Below are positions 41,692 through 49,520 of a stretch of 64,000 bases of DNA, one piece after another. The stretch spans positions 1,798,001-1,862,000 of the forward strand of contig CAVWKW010000001.1 in NCBI GenBank assembly GCA_963755705.1, read 5' to 3'. Origin of the DNA: JBARDN01 sp963755705. GTDB lineage: Bacteria > Desulfobacterota > Binatia > Binatales > Binataceae. The position numbers and the translations under genes are program-made. Under the pieces are notes generated by a model. The model was given only the letters and a program-made list of their open reading frames with translations, had not been told where the DNA came from and made no database searches. Numbering within the stretch: position 1 is the stretch's first letter; the number at the start of each line of letters is the position of its first letter.

Positions 41692-42813
41692 ATGGGCAAA
41701 CACCTCCAGACACGCGCCGGTGGTGACCGCAGATTGGACGCAGGCAAACTGAACCGTCCTTCCACGGTCGATACCGCCGGCGCGCCCGCCGCTCCCGCGC
41801 ATCCGGGCGGGCAGAACGGGGCCGCGCCCGACTGGATCGAGCTTCTGCCGGCGGGAGTCTTCGACGGCCGCGACGGCCGAGGCCCGTTCCGGGTCGAAGA
41901 TCCGGCGAACGTGATCGCCGCGACCCGCGCATTGGCGATGGCCGCCGGGCTGCCGATCGACTACGACCATGCGACCGATTTCGGCGCTCCCGCGGGGCGG
42001 CCCGCGCCGGCGGCCGGATGGATCGTCGAGTTTGCGGTGCGCGCCGGTGCGGTATGGGGCCGCGTCGAATGGACTGCGCGCGCCGCCGCCGCGATCGCCG
42101 CGCGCGAGTATCGCTACGTCTCGCCGGTGTTCCAGTTCGATCGCGCAAACGGCCGCGTGACGCGCCTGCTGCGCGCGGGATTGACCAACAATCCAAACCT
42201 TTACCTGACCGCAATCGCCGCGGCGGCAACCCGCGCCGCGAGCCCAGAGGAAAGCATGATGGAAGAGTTCCTGAACAAGCTGCGGGAGATCCTGGGCCTT
42301 GATCCTGACGCGGCGCCCGACGATGTGCTGGCCGCCGTGAGCGGTCTCGCCGCCGACGACGACCCCGACGCCGGCGCCGACGCGGCTGCGGCCAACGCGC
42401 GGGCGCTGGATCCCGCGCGCTATGTCGCGATCGCGGAGTTCCAGAAGGCGCTGACCGAACTCAATTCGATGCGCGCCGAGCGGGCGCGCGAACGCGCAGC
42501 GCAGGCGGTGGATGAAGCGACGCGCGCGGGCAAGCTGGTTCCGGCGCAGCGCGAATGGGCGATAGCCTATTGCGCGGCCGATCCCACGGGCTTCGGTTCC
42601 TTCGTTGCTCGGCAGCCCGCGATCCTCGGTGCCGCGCCGGGCTTCGACAGCGAGCCGCCGATGGCTCCCGGAGCATCCGGCGCGCGCACCTCACTGGGAG
42701 CGACCGAGCTCGCGATCTGCTCGCAACTGGGCGTCAGCGCCGCCGATTTCGTCCGGCGCAAGAACGGACGCGCGGACTTCCTGAGCCTGATATCCGCCGG
42801 CGGCGACCGCTAA
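41692..42813 (+). CDS. Mu-like phage head protease/scaffold (GpI-like)
   Basis: A 373-residue protein like Mu GpI. The N-terminal half is the protease: DWIELLPAGVFDGRDGRGPF, GLPIDYDHATDFG (His in YDHAT as a candidate catalytic residue) and GWIVEFAVRAGAVWGRVEWT, YVSPVFQFD and GLTNNPNLYLTAIAA. The C-terminal half is a charged helical scaffold ending in LAICSQLGVSAADFVRRKNG. An internal ATG at 42256 with AGAGG five bases upstream could give a separate 185-residue scaffold, as in the I/Z pair of Mu. It heads the cassette. Confidence 0.82.
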   Translation: MGKHLQTRAGGDRRLDAGKLNRPSTVDTAGAPAAPAHPGGQNGAAPDWIELLPAGVFDGRDGRGPFRVEDPANVIAATRALAMAAGLPIDYDHATDFGAPAGRPAPAAGWIVEFAVRAGAVWGRVEWTARAAAAIAAREYRYVSPVFQFDRANGRVTRLLRAGLTNNPNLYLTAIAAAATRAASPEESMMEEFLNKLREILGLDPDAAPDDVLAAVSGLAADDDPDAGADAAAANARALDPARYVAIAEFQKALTELNSMRAERARERAAQAVDEATRAGKLVPAQREWAIAYCAADPTGFGSFVARQPAILGAAPGFDSEPPMAPGASGARTSLGATELAICSQLGVSAADFVRRKNGRADFLSLISAGGDR

Positions 42814-42837
42814 CAGCAAGGAAAATGGTGCAGACAA

Positions 42838-43320
42838 ATGGCTGGATTGACTAGTTCACGCAACACGCCCGAGCTTTCCGACGGCGCGCGGTTGCGCGTG
42901 TTCGGAGTCGAAGCGAACACCAACGTCTACCTGGGCGGGATTCTCGCGCTCGACGCGAACGGTTACGCGGTGCCGGCGTCGGCCACCACCACCACCACCA
43001 ATGCGCTCAGGATCATCGGCCGCGCCGACAAGGTCGTGGACGGAATTCCCGGAGAGAACGCGATCAACAATCCGGGCGCCGCCGGCGCGATTTCGGTCAC
43101 CGCGCGCAAGGGCGTGTTTCTCTACGATCAGGATAACTCGATCACGATGGCCGACCTCGGAGCGATCTGTTTCGCGCTCGACGATCACACCCTCACCGCC
43201 ACCGACCGCGCAAATGGCGCGAGCGTGCAGCAGTACGCCGCCGCGGGGCAGGTGATCGCGCTCGATCCGAGCGGGCAGGTGTGGGTCGATTTCTGGCATC
43301 AATCGTCCACAGCCGCGTAA
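42838..43320 (+). CDS. Probable capsid decoration (cement) protein
   Basis: A 160-residue beta-rich protein between the protease and the major capsid genes, the place of the decoration/DUF2190-like protein in Mu-like phages. It includes LGGILALDANGYAVPASATT, a hydrophobic GAISVTARKGVFLYDQDN and VIALDPSGQVWVDFW. No signal peptide. Assignment rests mainly on position and general character. Confidence 0.65.
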   Translation: MAGLTSSRNTPELSDGARLRVFGVEANTNVYLGGILALDANGYAVPASATTTTTNALRIIGRADKVVDGIPGENAINNPGAAGAISVTARKGVFLYDQDNSITMADLGAICFALDDHTLTATDRANGASVQQYAAAGQVIALDPSGQVWVDFWHQSSTAA

Positions 43321-43351
43321 CCAGGCGTCAGCCGCAAGAGGAATTGCAATC

Positions 43352-44299
43352 ATGGAAATCAGCGCCGTCAATCTGACCGCATTGTTTACCGGCTTCGACG
43401 TGGTCTTTCAGCGCGGATTCGAGAAGCCGCCCTCTTACTACGAGCAAATCGCGAGCGTGGTGCGCTCGGGCTCGCGCCAGACCACCTATCCGTGGCTCGG
43501 CCGCACCACTCGCTTTCGCGAATGGCTCGGCGACCGCGTGATCCAGGCGCTCGAGGCGCACACCTACACGATCGTGAACCGCAACTTCGAAGATACCGTC
43601 GCGATCGATCGCAACGATATCGAGGACGACACTTACGGCGTCTACGAGCCGATCATCGAGCAGCTCGGCTGGGATACCAAGATGCATCCCGACATGTTGC
43701 TGTTCTCGATGCTCAAAACCGCAGTGGCTACTCCCTCCGATGTAACCGGCTACGACGGCCAGCCGTTCTTCTCCGCCGCGCATCCCGTGGGACTGCTCAA
43801 TCAGTCCGGCGGCACGACAGCGGCGAATATCAATACTTCGGGCACCGGAGCGTACTGGTTCCTGGTCGATGCTTCGCGCGCGATTCGGCCGTTCATTTTC
43901 CAGATGCGCCGCGAATACGCAGTCACGCGGATGAACACCGTGACCGACGAGGCGGTCTTCAACCGGCGCGAGTTCCGCTACGGCGTTGACGGACGCGCGA
44001 ACACCGGCGTCGGGCTGTGGCAGCTCGCATACGCAAGCAATACCGATCTGAGTAATCCGGCCAACTACGGAGCCGTGCGCGCCGCGATGCGCTCATTCAC
44101 CACTGACGGCGGCGCGCCGTTCGGTGCGCTCTCGGGCCGCGGCGGAGTGTTCCTGGTCGTACCGCCGTCGTTGGAAGAGGTGGCGCGCCAATTACTCAAT
44201 TCGGAATTCATGGCGGGCGCCGGCGCCAGCGCGAGCGTCGCGACTACCAACATCTGGCGCAACAGCGCAGATTTGATTGTCAGCGAGTATCTGGCCTAA
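43352..44299 (+). CDS. Mu-like major capsid protein (GpT-like)
   Basis: A 315-residue protein of the Mu major head subunit family: VNLTALFTGFDVVFQRGFEK at the start, QTTYPWLGRTTRFREWLGDR, TYTIVNRNFEDTVAIDRNDI, DGQPFFSAAHPVGL and a C-terminal NIWRNSADLIVSEYLA. Length matches the family. It would form the HK97-fold head shell. No portal or terminase gene accompanies it. Confidence 0.92.
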   Translation: MEISAVNLTALFTGFDVVFQRGFEKPPSYYEQIASVVRSGSRQTTYPWLGRTTRFREWLGDRVIQALEAHTYTIVNRNFEDTVAIDRNDIEDDTYGVYEPIIEQLGWDTKMHPDMLLFSMLKTAVATPSDVTGYDGQPFFSAAHPVGLLNQSGGTTAANINTSGTGAYWFLVDASRAIRPFIFQMRREYAVTRMNTVTDEAVFNRREFRYGVDGRANTGVGLWQLAYASNTDLSNPANYGAVRAAMRSFTTDGGAPFGALSGRGGVFLVVPPSLEEVARQLLNSEFMAGAGASASVATTNIWRNSADLIVSEYLA

Positions 44300-44454
44300 G
44301 CCGTGACGCGAATGACTACACATTGTTCCCGGGCCCGCGCGGTGACTCCTCCTCCCGCCGCGCAGGCATCGTCCACGGCCCCCGCAGATCTCGGCACGGC
44401 GTCGAGTCTGCGGGGGCGCTCAAACCCGAGCGCATCATTCAGAGGTATCCGAGC

Positions 44455-44889
44455 GTGAGTTACGCGGCGCCCCAGGACATTATCAATCGCTACCCGAATC
44501 GCGATCTGGTTCAGCTCACTAACGAAGATCCTTCGGCTACTACTGTCGACACGGATGCGCTCACGCAAGCGCTCGACGACGCGTCGGCGGAAATCGACAG
44601 CTATCTCGAGGCGCGCTTCGCACTACCGCTGACTGATCCGCCGCAGGTGCTCAATCGGCTCGCGGCCGATATCGCGATGTACCGGCTGCAGGCGCTGCGC
44701 CCGCTGCACGACCTCGCCGACGCGCGGCGCCGCTACGACGACGCGATCGCGATGCTGACCAAGGTCAGCGCGGGCGAGCTGACTCTCGGCCTCGCAGCCG
44801 ACAACGCAGAGCCTCCGGTGGCGGGTGCGGCCGAAGAAGTCACCGGACCGCGGCGCGTGTTCAGCCGCGGCCGGCTTCGGGGGTACTAG
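44455..44889 (+). CDS. Mu gp36-like protein (DUF1320)
   Basis: A 144-residue protein with YAAPQDIINRYPNRDLVQLT, ALDDASAEIDSYLEARFALP and VLNRLAADIAMYRLQALRPL, the DUF1320 head-tail connector pattern. The start is GTG 44455 with AGAGG ten bases upstream; the frame to 44323 lacks family similarity. Four bases separate it from the next gene. Confidence 0.85.
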   Translation: MSYAAPQDIINRYPNRDLVQLTNEDPSATTVDTDALTQALDDASAEIDSYLEARFALPLTDPPQVLNRLAADIAMYRLQALRPLHDLADARRRYDDAIAMLTKVSAGELTLGLAADNAEPPVAGAAEEVTGPRRVFSRGRLRGY

Positions 44890-44892
44890 GCG

Positions 44893-45714
44893 ATGGCTGC
44901 GATGCTGGACTTGCCGTGGAACGGCGAAAACTTCGCTCCGCCGACCGCGATCGATATCGCGACGATCGAAATCGCAATCGTCGCGCAACTGGCGGCGCAG
45001 ATCGCGGGAATCGAAATCGCGCACTATCCCGACCAGCCCGAGTCTTACCGGCTGACGCATCGCGTCGGCGCCGCGCTGGTGCAGTATCTCGGATCCAAGT
45101 ACGGCACGATGCTGGATATGTCGGCGATTATCCAGGAGCGCGTGATGGAGTTCGGCGTCACGGTGATGATGCGCGACCTCGGATGGAGTTACGGCGCCGA
45201 GCCGAGCGGCCCGAGTCCCGGCGCATACTCAGTCATCGAGGCCGTTCGCGCGGCGCTGACCGGCTTTCGCGTCCCCGGATGCCGCCAGATATATCCGCGC
45301 GCCGAACGCTTCGTCGAACGAGACAAACAGGGCGGAGTGTGGATCTATATAATCACTTTCGCGCTTTCGACGGTCGCGGTCCAGCCGTCATCCGCCCCAA
45401 CCTTTCCGCTTTTCATCCGGGGCGTCGCGATGGAAGAGGGCGGCCAGAGCGAGGTCACGCTCGCGCCGGCGTCGTTCACCTCTAATTCGGCAGAGACGAT
45501 TCAGCTACCTAACGGGAATCTTTCGGCGGTAGTCGTCACCTCCGCGGGCGGCGCGGTTTTGACTCTCGGAATCGATTACTCACTAGACGCCGTAAACGGA
45601 GTTATTACCGCACTCGCTGGCGGAGCAATGTCCGCGGGCGAGACGGTGCAAGTCGGATATACATACGGAGATCAGGTGATCGAGGTGGCCGGCGAGACCG
45701 TGCCTACGACCTAA
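44893..45714 (+). CDS. Mu gp37-like protein with an added C-terminal beta domain
   Basis: A 273-residue protein. Residues 1-170 fit the Mu gp37/DUF1834 head-tail joining family (IDIATIEIAIVAQLAAQIAG, YRLTHRVGAALVQYLGSKYG, AYSVIEAVRAALTGFRVPGC). The last 90 residues are extra and end in a beta module, LGIDYSLDAVNGVITALAGG followed by GETVQVGYTYGDQ, that recurs in the sheath protein of the next gene. The added part may be surface-exposed. Confidence 0.78.
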   Translation: MAAMLDLPWNGENFAPPTAIDIATIEIAIVAQLAAQIAGIEIAHYPDQPESYRLTHRVGAALVQYLGSKYGTMLDMSAIIQERVMEFGVTVMMRDLGWSYGAEPSGPSPGAYSVIEAVRAALTGFRVPGCRQIYPRAERFVERDKQGGVWIYIITFALSTVAVQPSSAPTFPLFIRGVAMEEGGQSEVTLAPASFTSNSAETIQLPNGNLSAVVVTSAGGAVLTLGIDYSLDAVNGVITALAGGAMSAGETVQVGYTYGDQVIEVAGETVPTT

Positions 45715-45754
45715 TTGAATTCGCGGGGCAGCGCCCCGCGCGAGGTAAGAGGAC

Positions 45755-47293
45755 ATGTCAGCAAGCTTCCTGCACGGGGTCGAAGTGATCGAGGTCACCA
45801 CTGGGCCGAATCCAATCAGAGTCGTCAAGTCCGCCGTGATTGGACTAATCGGGACCGCGCCGTCGTGGGCGGTAGCCGCGCCGGCGGCCCCGCCCGCGCC
45901 GAATGCTCCGACGCTGGTCAGTTCGGCGCTCGACGCCGCGAACTTCGGCCCGCTCATCCAGGGCTACACGATTCCCTACGCGCTCGCGGCGATCCAGGAG
46001 CAGGGGGCAGGCCAGGCGATCGTCATCAACGTATTCGATCCTACTCGCCACTTCACCGCGATCTCGGCACAGGCGATGAGCTTCCCTGCGTCCGGCGCTC
46101 AGGTCCTGAATCTCGGGCACATGGGCGTGAGCAGCGTGGTAGTCAAGAACCAGGCCGGCTCGACGATCTATGTCCTCGGAACTGACTATTCGATCGACAC
46201 CGTCAACGGCGTCATCACGGCGCTGTCGGGTGGCGCGCTGACCGCCGGAGAGGCTGTTAGCGTTTCATTCAACTACGCCGACCCGACCAAGGTGGCGGAT
46301 GCGGACATAATCGGTGCGGTTACCAGCGGCGTTTATACCGGGATCCAGGCGCTGCAAACCACGTACGGCACGATGGGCTTCTTCGCGAAACTGCTTGCGG
46401 CTCCTGGCTACGCACAGAACGAAGATGTTGCGAGTGCGCTGGCGGTGATGGCAAATACGATCCGGGCGATGGCGCTGATCGATTCCGCGCCTTCGACGCC
46501 GGTGGCTACTGCGCTCGCCAACCGCGGCGTGGCCGGAAACACATTCGATACTTCGTCGAGCCGCGTGATCTTGTGTTACCCGCAACAGCAGTTTTCTGAC
46601 GCGGGATTGGTGCCGACTGGAGTAACGCTAAGTTCGGCCGGTACGCCGATTCCCAACCCATATTCGGGAATTTCGGTCGGCCCGTATTCGCAGTGGGTAG
46701 CGGGAGCGATTGCAGCCAAAGACCTGTCGAACGGCTATTGGTGGTCGCCTTCCAACACCGAGGTCGAGGGAATTCTTGGCCCCGACGTGAGCATCTACTC
46801 ATCAATTCTCGATCCTCTTTCGGATTCGAACAATCTGAACGCTCAGGGAATTGTGACGGTGTTCAATGCGTATGGAACCGGGCTGCGAGTATGGGGCAAT
46901 CGTTCGGCCGCGTATCCAACAGACACCGCGCCGGACAATTTTATCAACGTGCGGCGAACGATGGATGTAATCGAAGAGTCGATTGAGCTTTCGATGCTGC
47001 AGTTTATCGACCAGCCGATCTCGAACGCGCTAATCACGGCGATTCTTGCAAGCGTCAACGCGTTTATCCGCAGCCTTATTCAGCGCGGCGCGCTGGTCGC
47101 AGGCTCGGCCAGCTACGACCCTTCTGAGAATCCATCAAACCAGGTCGCGGCAGGACAATTGGTTTTCGACATCGACGTGATGCCGCCGCCGCCGGCTGAG
47201 CGGCTGACCTTCCAGAGCTATATCGACTCGACCCTGCTGTCTCAGCTTGGGCAGACCAGCCCGCAAACCACGACCGCCTCTGCTACCGCATAG
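45755..47293 (+). CDS. Contractile tail sheath protein
   Basis: A 512-residue phage sheath protein: SFLHGVEVIEVTTGPNPIRV with AVIGLIGTAPSW at the N-terminus, WVAGAIAAKDLSNGYWWSPS and INVRRTMDVIEESIELSMLQ, and a C-terminal domain with LVFDIDVMPPPPAERLTFQS. Residues about 120-175 carry an inserted beta module (VLGTDYSIDTVNGVITALSG). It would contract to drive the tube into a target. Confidence 0.92.
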   Translation: MSASFLHGVEVIEVTTGPNPIRVVKSAVIGLIGTAPSWAVAAPAAPPAPNAPTLVSSALDAANFGPLIQGYTIPYALAAIQEQGAGQAIVINVFDPTRHFTAISAQAMSFPASGAQVLNLGHMGVSSVVVKNQAGSTIYVLGTDYSIDTVNGVITALSGGALTAGEAVSVSFNYADPTKVADADIIGAVTSGVYTGIQALQTTYGTMGFFAKLLAAPGYAQNEDVASALAVMANTIRAMALIDSAPSTPVATALANRGVAGNTFDTSSSRVILCYPQQQFSDAGLVPTGVTLSSAGTPIPNPYSGISVGPYSQWVAGAIAAKDLSNGYWWSPSNTEVEGILGPDVSIYSSILDPLSDSNNLNAQGIVTVFNAYGTGLRVWGNRSAAYPTDTAPDNFINVRRTMDVIEESIELSMLQFIDQPISNALITAILASVNAFIRSLIQRGALVAGSASYDPSENPSNQVAAGQLVFDIDVMPPPPAERLTFQSYIDSTLLSQLGQTSPQTTTASATA

Positions 47294-47305
47294 GAGGATC
47301 GGCGA

Positions 47306-47824
47306 ATGAATATTCAAATCAATTCACTGACTAATGCGAATATCTATATCGACGGAGTGGGATTGCTCGGCCGCGCCGAGGAAATCCAAATTGCGCATCC
47401 CAAGCACAAGATGATCGACTACAAGGGCTTAGGAATGGCTGGAACCGCGGAGCTGTGGGCGGGAGTCGCCAAGCTCGAGTCGAAGATCAAGTGGGCGTCG
47501 TTCGACGCAGAGGCGCTGACCTTCGCGGCCAGCCCGTTCACGGCGCATTCCTTCCAGACGCGCGGAAACCTGGAACAGTATACCAGTCAGGGGCGCAGCG
47601 CCGAATTGCCGGTGGTCTATCTGATGACCGGAGTGTTCAAGGATGCCGGTGCGCCCGTCTTCAAGCAGCATCAGATGGTCGAAACGACTTCGGCGGTGAG
47701 CATTTATCATGCGGAGCTCTACGTCGCAGGGGTTCAGATTTATCTCTACGACGTGTTTGCGAACCTGTACGTCGTCGGCGGGGTCGATCAACTGTCCGAT
47801 TTCCGCAGCAACCTGGGTGGCTGA
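47306..47824 (+). CDS. Tail tube protein
   Basis: A 172-residue phage major tail tube protein (P2 FII-like): NSLTNANIYIDGVGLLGRAE, MIDYKGLGMAGTAELWAGVA and KLESKIKWASFDAE, with VDQLSDFRSNLGG at the end. AGGAGG precedes the ATG by nine bases. It stacks in the sheath lumen. Confidence 0.9.
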   Translation: MNIQINSLTNANIYIDGVGLLGRAEEIQIAHPKHKMIDYKGLGMAGTAELWAGVAKLESKIKWASFDAEALTFAASPFTAHSFQTRGNLEQYTSQGRSAELPVVYLMTGVFKDAGAPVFKQHQMVETTSAVSIYHAELYVAGVQIYLYDVFANLYVVGGVDQLSDFRSNLGG

Positions 47825-47866
47825 GCCGCCGCTCGAAATGACCGCGAGCTTCAAGCGAGGTGAACG

Positions 47867-48220
47867 ATGGCCGAAGAAATGCGAGTGAACGGAGTCGTAG
47901 TTGGGATCGGCGATGAAGCGGCGCGCGGCGAGTCGCGAGTCTTCGAACTGCCCTCCGGCAAGCAGGCTCTCGTGCGCAAGGGCTGCGGCCGTGACCTGAT
48001 GCGTGCGCAGCGCGCGGCAGGGGGAGACGATCCCAACGCGGTAGTGTTCGCATTGGTCGCGGAGCTGGCAGAGATCGGGGGCCAAAAGATCGTGTACGAA
48101 GATGTTCTCGCGATGGACCTGGCCGACGTGCTTGCGCTCCAGGCCGAGGTGGTTGGCGAAAATTTTCAGCTCCCTCCGCCGCCGGATTCGCGGGACTGGT
48201 CCGATTCGGATTTCCGCTAG
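47867..48220 (+). CDS. Tail assembly chaperone (gpE/gp41-like)
   Basis: A 117-residue protein of the Mu gp41/P2 gpE type placed right after the tube gene: SRVFELPSGKQALVRKGCGR and a helical C-terminal half (LADVLALQAEVVGENFQ). Codons 98-100 contain the heptamer A AAT TTT in the reading frame, a canonical -1 slippery site; the -1 frame stays open to 48333. Unshifted translation gives the short chaperone ending in DSDFR. Confidence 0.85.
   Translation: MAEEMRVNGVVVGIGDEAARGESRVFELPSGKQALVRKGCGRDLMRAQRAAGGDDPNAVVFALVAELAEIGGQKIVYEDVLAMDLADVLALQAEVVGENFQLPPPPDSRDWSDSDFR
48160..48166 (+). promoter_or_regulatory. -1 programmed ribosomal frameshift site
   Basis: AAATTTT read as A AAT TTT in the zero frame fits X XXY YYZ. 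Slippage moves AAT to AAA and TTT to TTT, so both tRNAs can re-pair well. It lies 54 bases before the zero-frame stop, the usual place in tail chaperone genes. No downstream structure was verified. Confidence 0.75.
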
Positions 48221-48333
48221 CGGACTTGAAAGCGATGGGCTTTGCGGAACTCGAATACTGGACTCGCGCCGTGCGCGATTATGGACGCGGATTGGCCGGC
48301 GGCGGAGGGGAAACCGAGCTGGATGTTGAATGA
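48166..48333 (+). CDS. -1 frame extension of the tail chaperone (E'-like)
   Basis: The -1 frame entered at the slippery site encodes about 55 residues, ending with LADLKAMGFAELEYWTRAVR and a Gly/Glu tail (stop TGA at 48331). The sequence GFAELEYWTRAVRDYGRG resembles the short C-terminal extensions of tail chaperones (L-x-E-L-x-x-W pattern). The fused product would be about 155 residues. A separate start at ATG 48235 could also give a 32-residue peptide. Confidence 0.7.
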   Translation, partial: SAPSAAGFAGLVRFGFPLADLKAMGFAELEYWTRAVRDYGRGLAGGGGETELDVE

Positions 48334-48361
48334 CCGCATTTGGGAAAAAGGACGTAGTCAG

Positions 48362-48649
48362 ATGAGTGCGCGACTATTTATAGGCAACCTGAGTTTTCGG
48401 TTGAGTGACGAGGAACTGCGCGAGGCTTTCGCGAAGGTCGGAGTCGTCGAACGCGCCGAAGTGGTGCGCGATCGCTTCGATGGGCGTTCGCGCGGCTTCG
48501 GCTTCGTCGAGATGGCGCGGATCGAAGACGGCGCAGCGGCGATCCAGAACCTCAACGGCGCCGAGCTGGCAGGCCGTCCGATGCGGGTCGAAGCCGCAAC
48601 CTCGGTTCGGCGCGACAACCAGGCGGCGTTGGCCGAGCGAACGTACTAA
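48362..48649 (+). CDS. RRM RNA-binding protein inside the phage-like cassette
   Basis: A 95-residue single RRM protein: RNP2 LFIGNL at residues 5-10 and RNP1 RGFGFVEM at residues 44-51, with the usual alternating strands and helices and a short basic tail. Such glycine-poor, small RRM proteins occur in many bacteria as cold-shock-type proteins. Here it sits 28 bases after the chaperone extension and just before the U gene, where the tape-measure gene normally lies. It is not a known phage structural protein. The start ATG at 48362 has a weak Shine-Dalgarno (AAAAGGACG). Confidence 0.9.
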   Translation: MSARLFIGNLSFRLSDEELREAFAKVGVVERAEVVRDRFDGRSRGFGFVEMARIEDGAAAIQNLNGAELAGRPMRVEAATSVRRDNQAALAERTY

Positions 48650-48681
48650 CGAACACATTGTGGCTATTCGGAGGAAATGCG

Positions 48682-49269
48682 TTGTTTGCTGAACTCGGCA
48701 CAATTCAGTTTGAAGTAGTCGGTTCGCCAGAGGGAATCGAGTCTGAGCGCGGCTATGTATACGCAGAACAGCGGGTAATCGAGGCGCAGCCGCGATTGCA
48801 GTGGACCGGAGACAGCCTCGAGCGGCTGTCGTTCGACCTGCTCCTGCACGCGTCAATCGGCAACCCCGAACTTCAGGCGTTTGCGCTGCGCGCGGCGGCC
48901 GAAACCCATCAGGCAATGCCGCTGGTGCTGGGCAACGGGACCTTGCGCGGCTACTTCGTGATCGAAACGATCACCACGCGCGCGGCGCAGCTCGATGCCG
49001 GCGGCGCTCCGATCGCGCTGCGCATGCGGCTCGGGCTCAAGCAGTGGGCGCTCGATTCGATACTCGATCCGGGAGCGCCGGCCCTGTTGAACTTCACTCC
49101 GCTCGGTCTTCTGAGCAGCTCGAGCACCGCGAGTGCGCCGGCCGCGTCGCTATTGCCAGCAGGGCTGAGCGCGCTGCTCGGAAATCCTCTGCCGACGGCT
49201 CCTGCCACTGCGGTTCAGCAGCCCGGTGATATTCCCACCGCGGCGATTACCCGTAGCGTGGCGCGGTGA
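48682..49269 (+). CDS. Tail protein U (P2 GpU-like)
   Basis: A 195-residue protein starting at TTG 48682, chosen because GGAGG stands six bases upstream; ORF track extension to 48658 is unlikely. The family pattern is IQFEVVGSPEGIESERGYVY, LQWTGDSLERLSFDLLLHAS and VLGNGTLRGYFVIETITTRA. P2 U is the tail terminator that ends tube growth. The C-terminal 60 residues are Ala/Ser/Pro-rich and extra. Confidence 0.85.
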   Translation: MFAELGTIQFEVVGSPEGIESERGYVYAEQRVIEAQPRLQWTGDSLERLSFDLLLHASIGNPELQAFALRAAAETHQAMPLVLGNGTLRGYFVIETITTRAAQLDAGGAPIALRMRLGLKQWALDSILDPGAPALLNFTPLGLLSSSSTASAPAASLLPAGLSALLGNPLPTAPATAVQQPGDIPTAAITRSVAR

Positions 49270-49520
49270 CGGCGATGCAGTACATCGCGCATGTCACGCG
49301 GGCCGGCGAGCGCTGGGACCTGCTCGCGTGGAGGTTCTACGCGGACGCGACCCGCTTCAATCCGATCATAATGGCCAATCCGCTGGTGCCGATCGAGCCG
49401 GTGTTCGAGGCGGGAATTCTGATCCAGGTTCCCATTCTGAGCGCGAGCAATTCTCAGAGCACGGATCTGCCGCCGTGGAAGACTACGTCGTCATCGAACG
49501 CAACGGGTTCCATGTCATGA
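49266..49520 (+). CDS. Tail protein X (P2 GpX-like, LysM fold)
   Basis: An 84-residue protein: YIAHVTRAGERWDLLAWRFY and ADATRFNPIIMANPLVPIEP, the small LysM-like tail protein X. It starts at GTG 49266 overlapping the U stop, or at ATG 49275, and ends overlapping the D start. It links baseplate and tube. Confidence 0.88.
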   Translation: MTAMQYIAHVTRAGERWDLLAWRFYADATRFNPIIMANPLVPIEPVFEAGILIQVPILSASNSQSTDLPPWKTTSSSNATGSMS

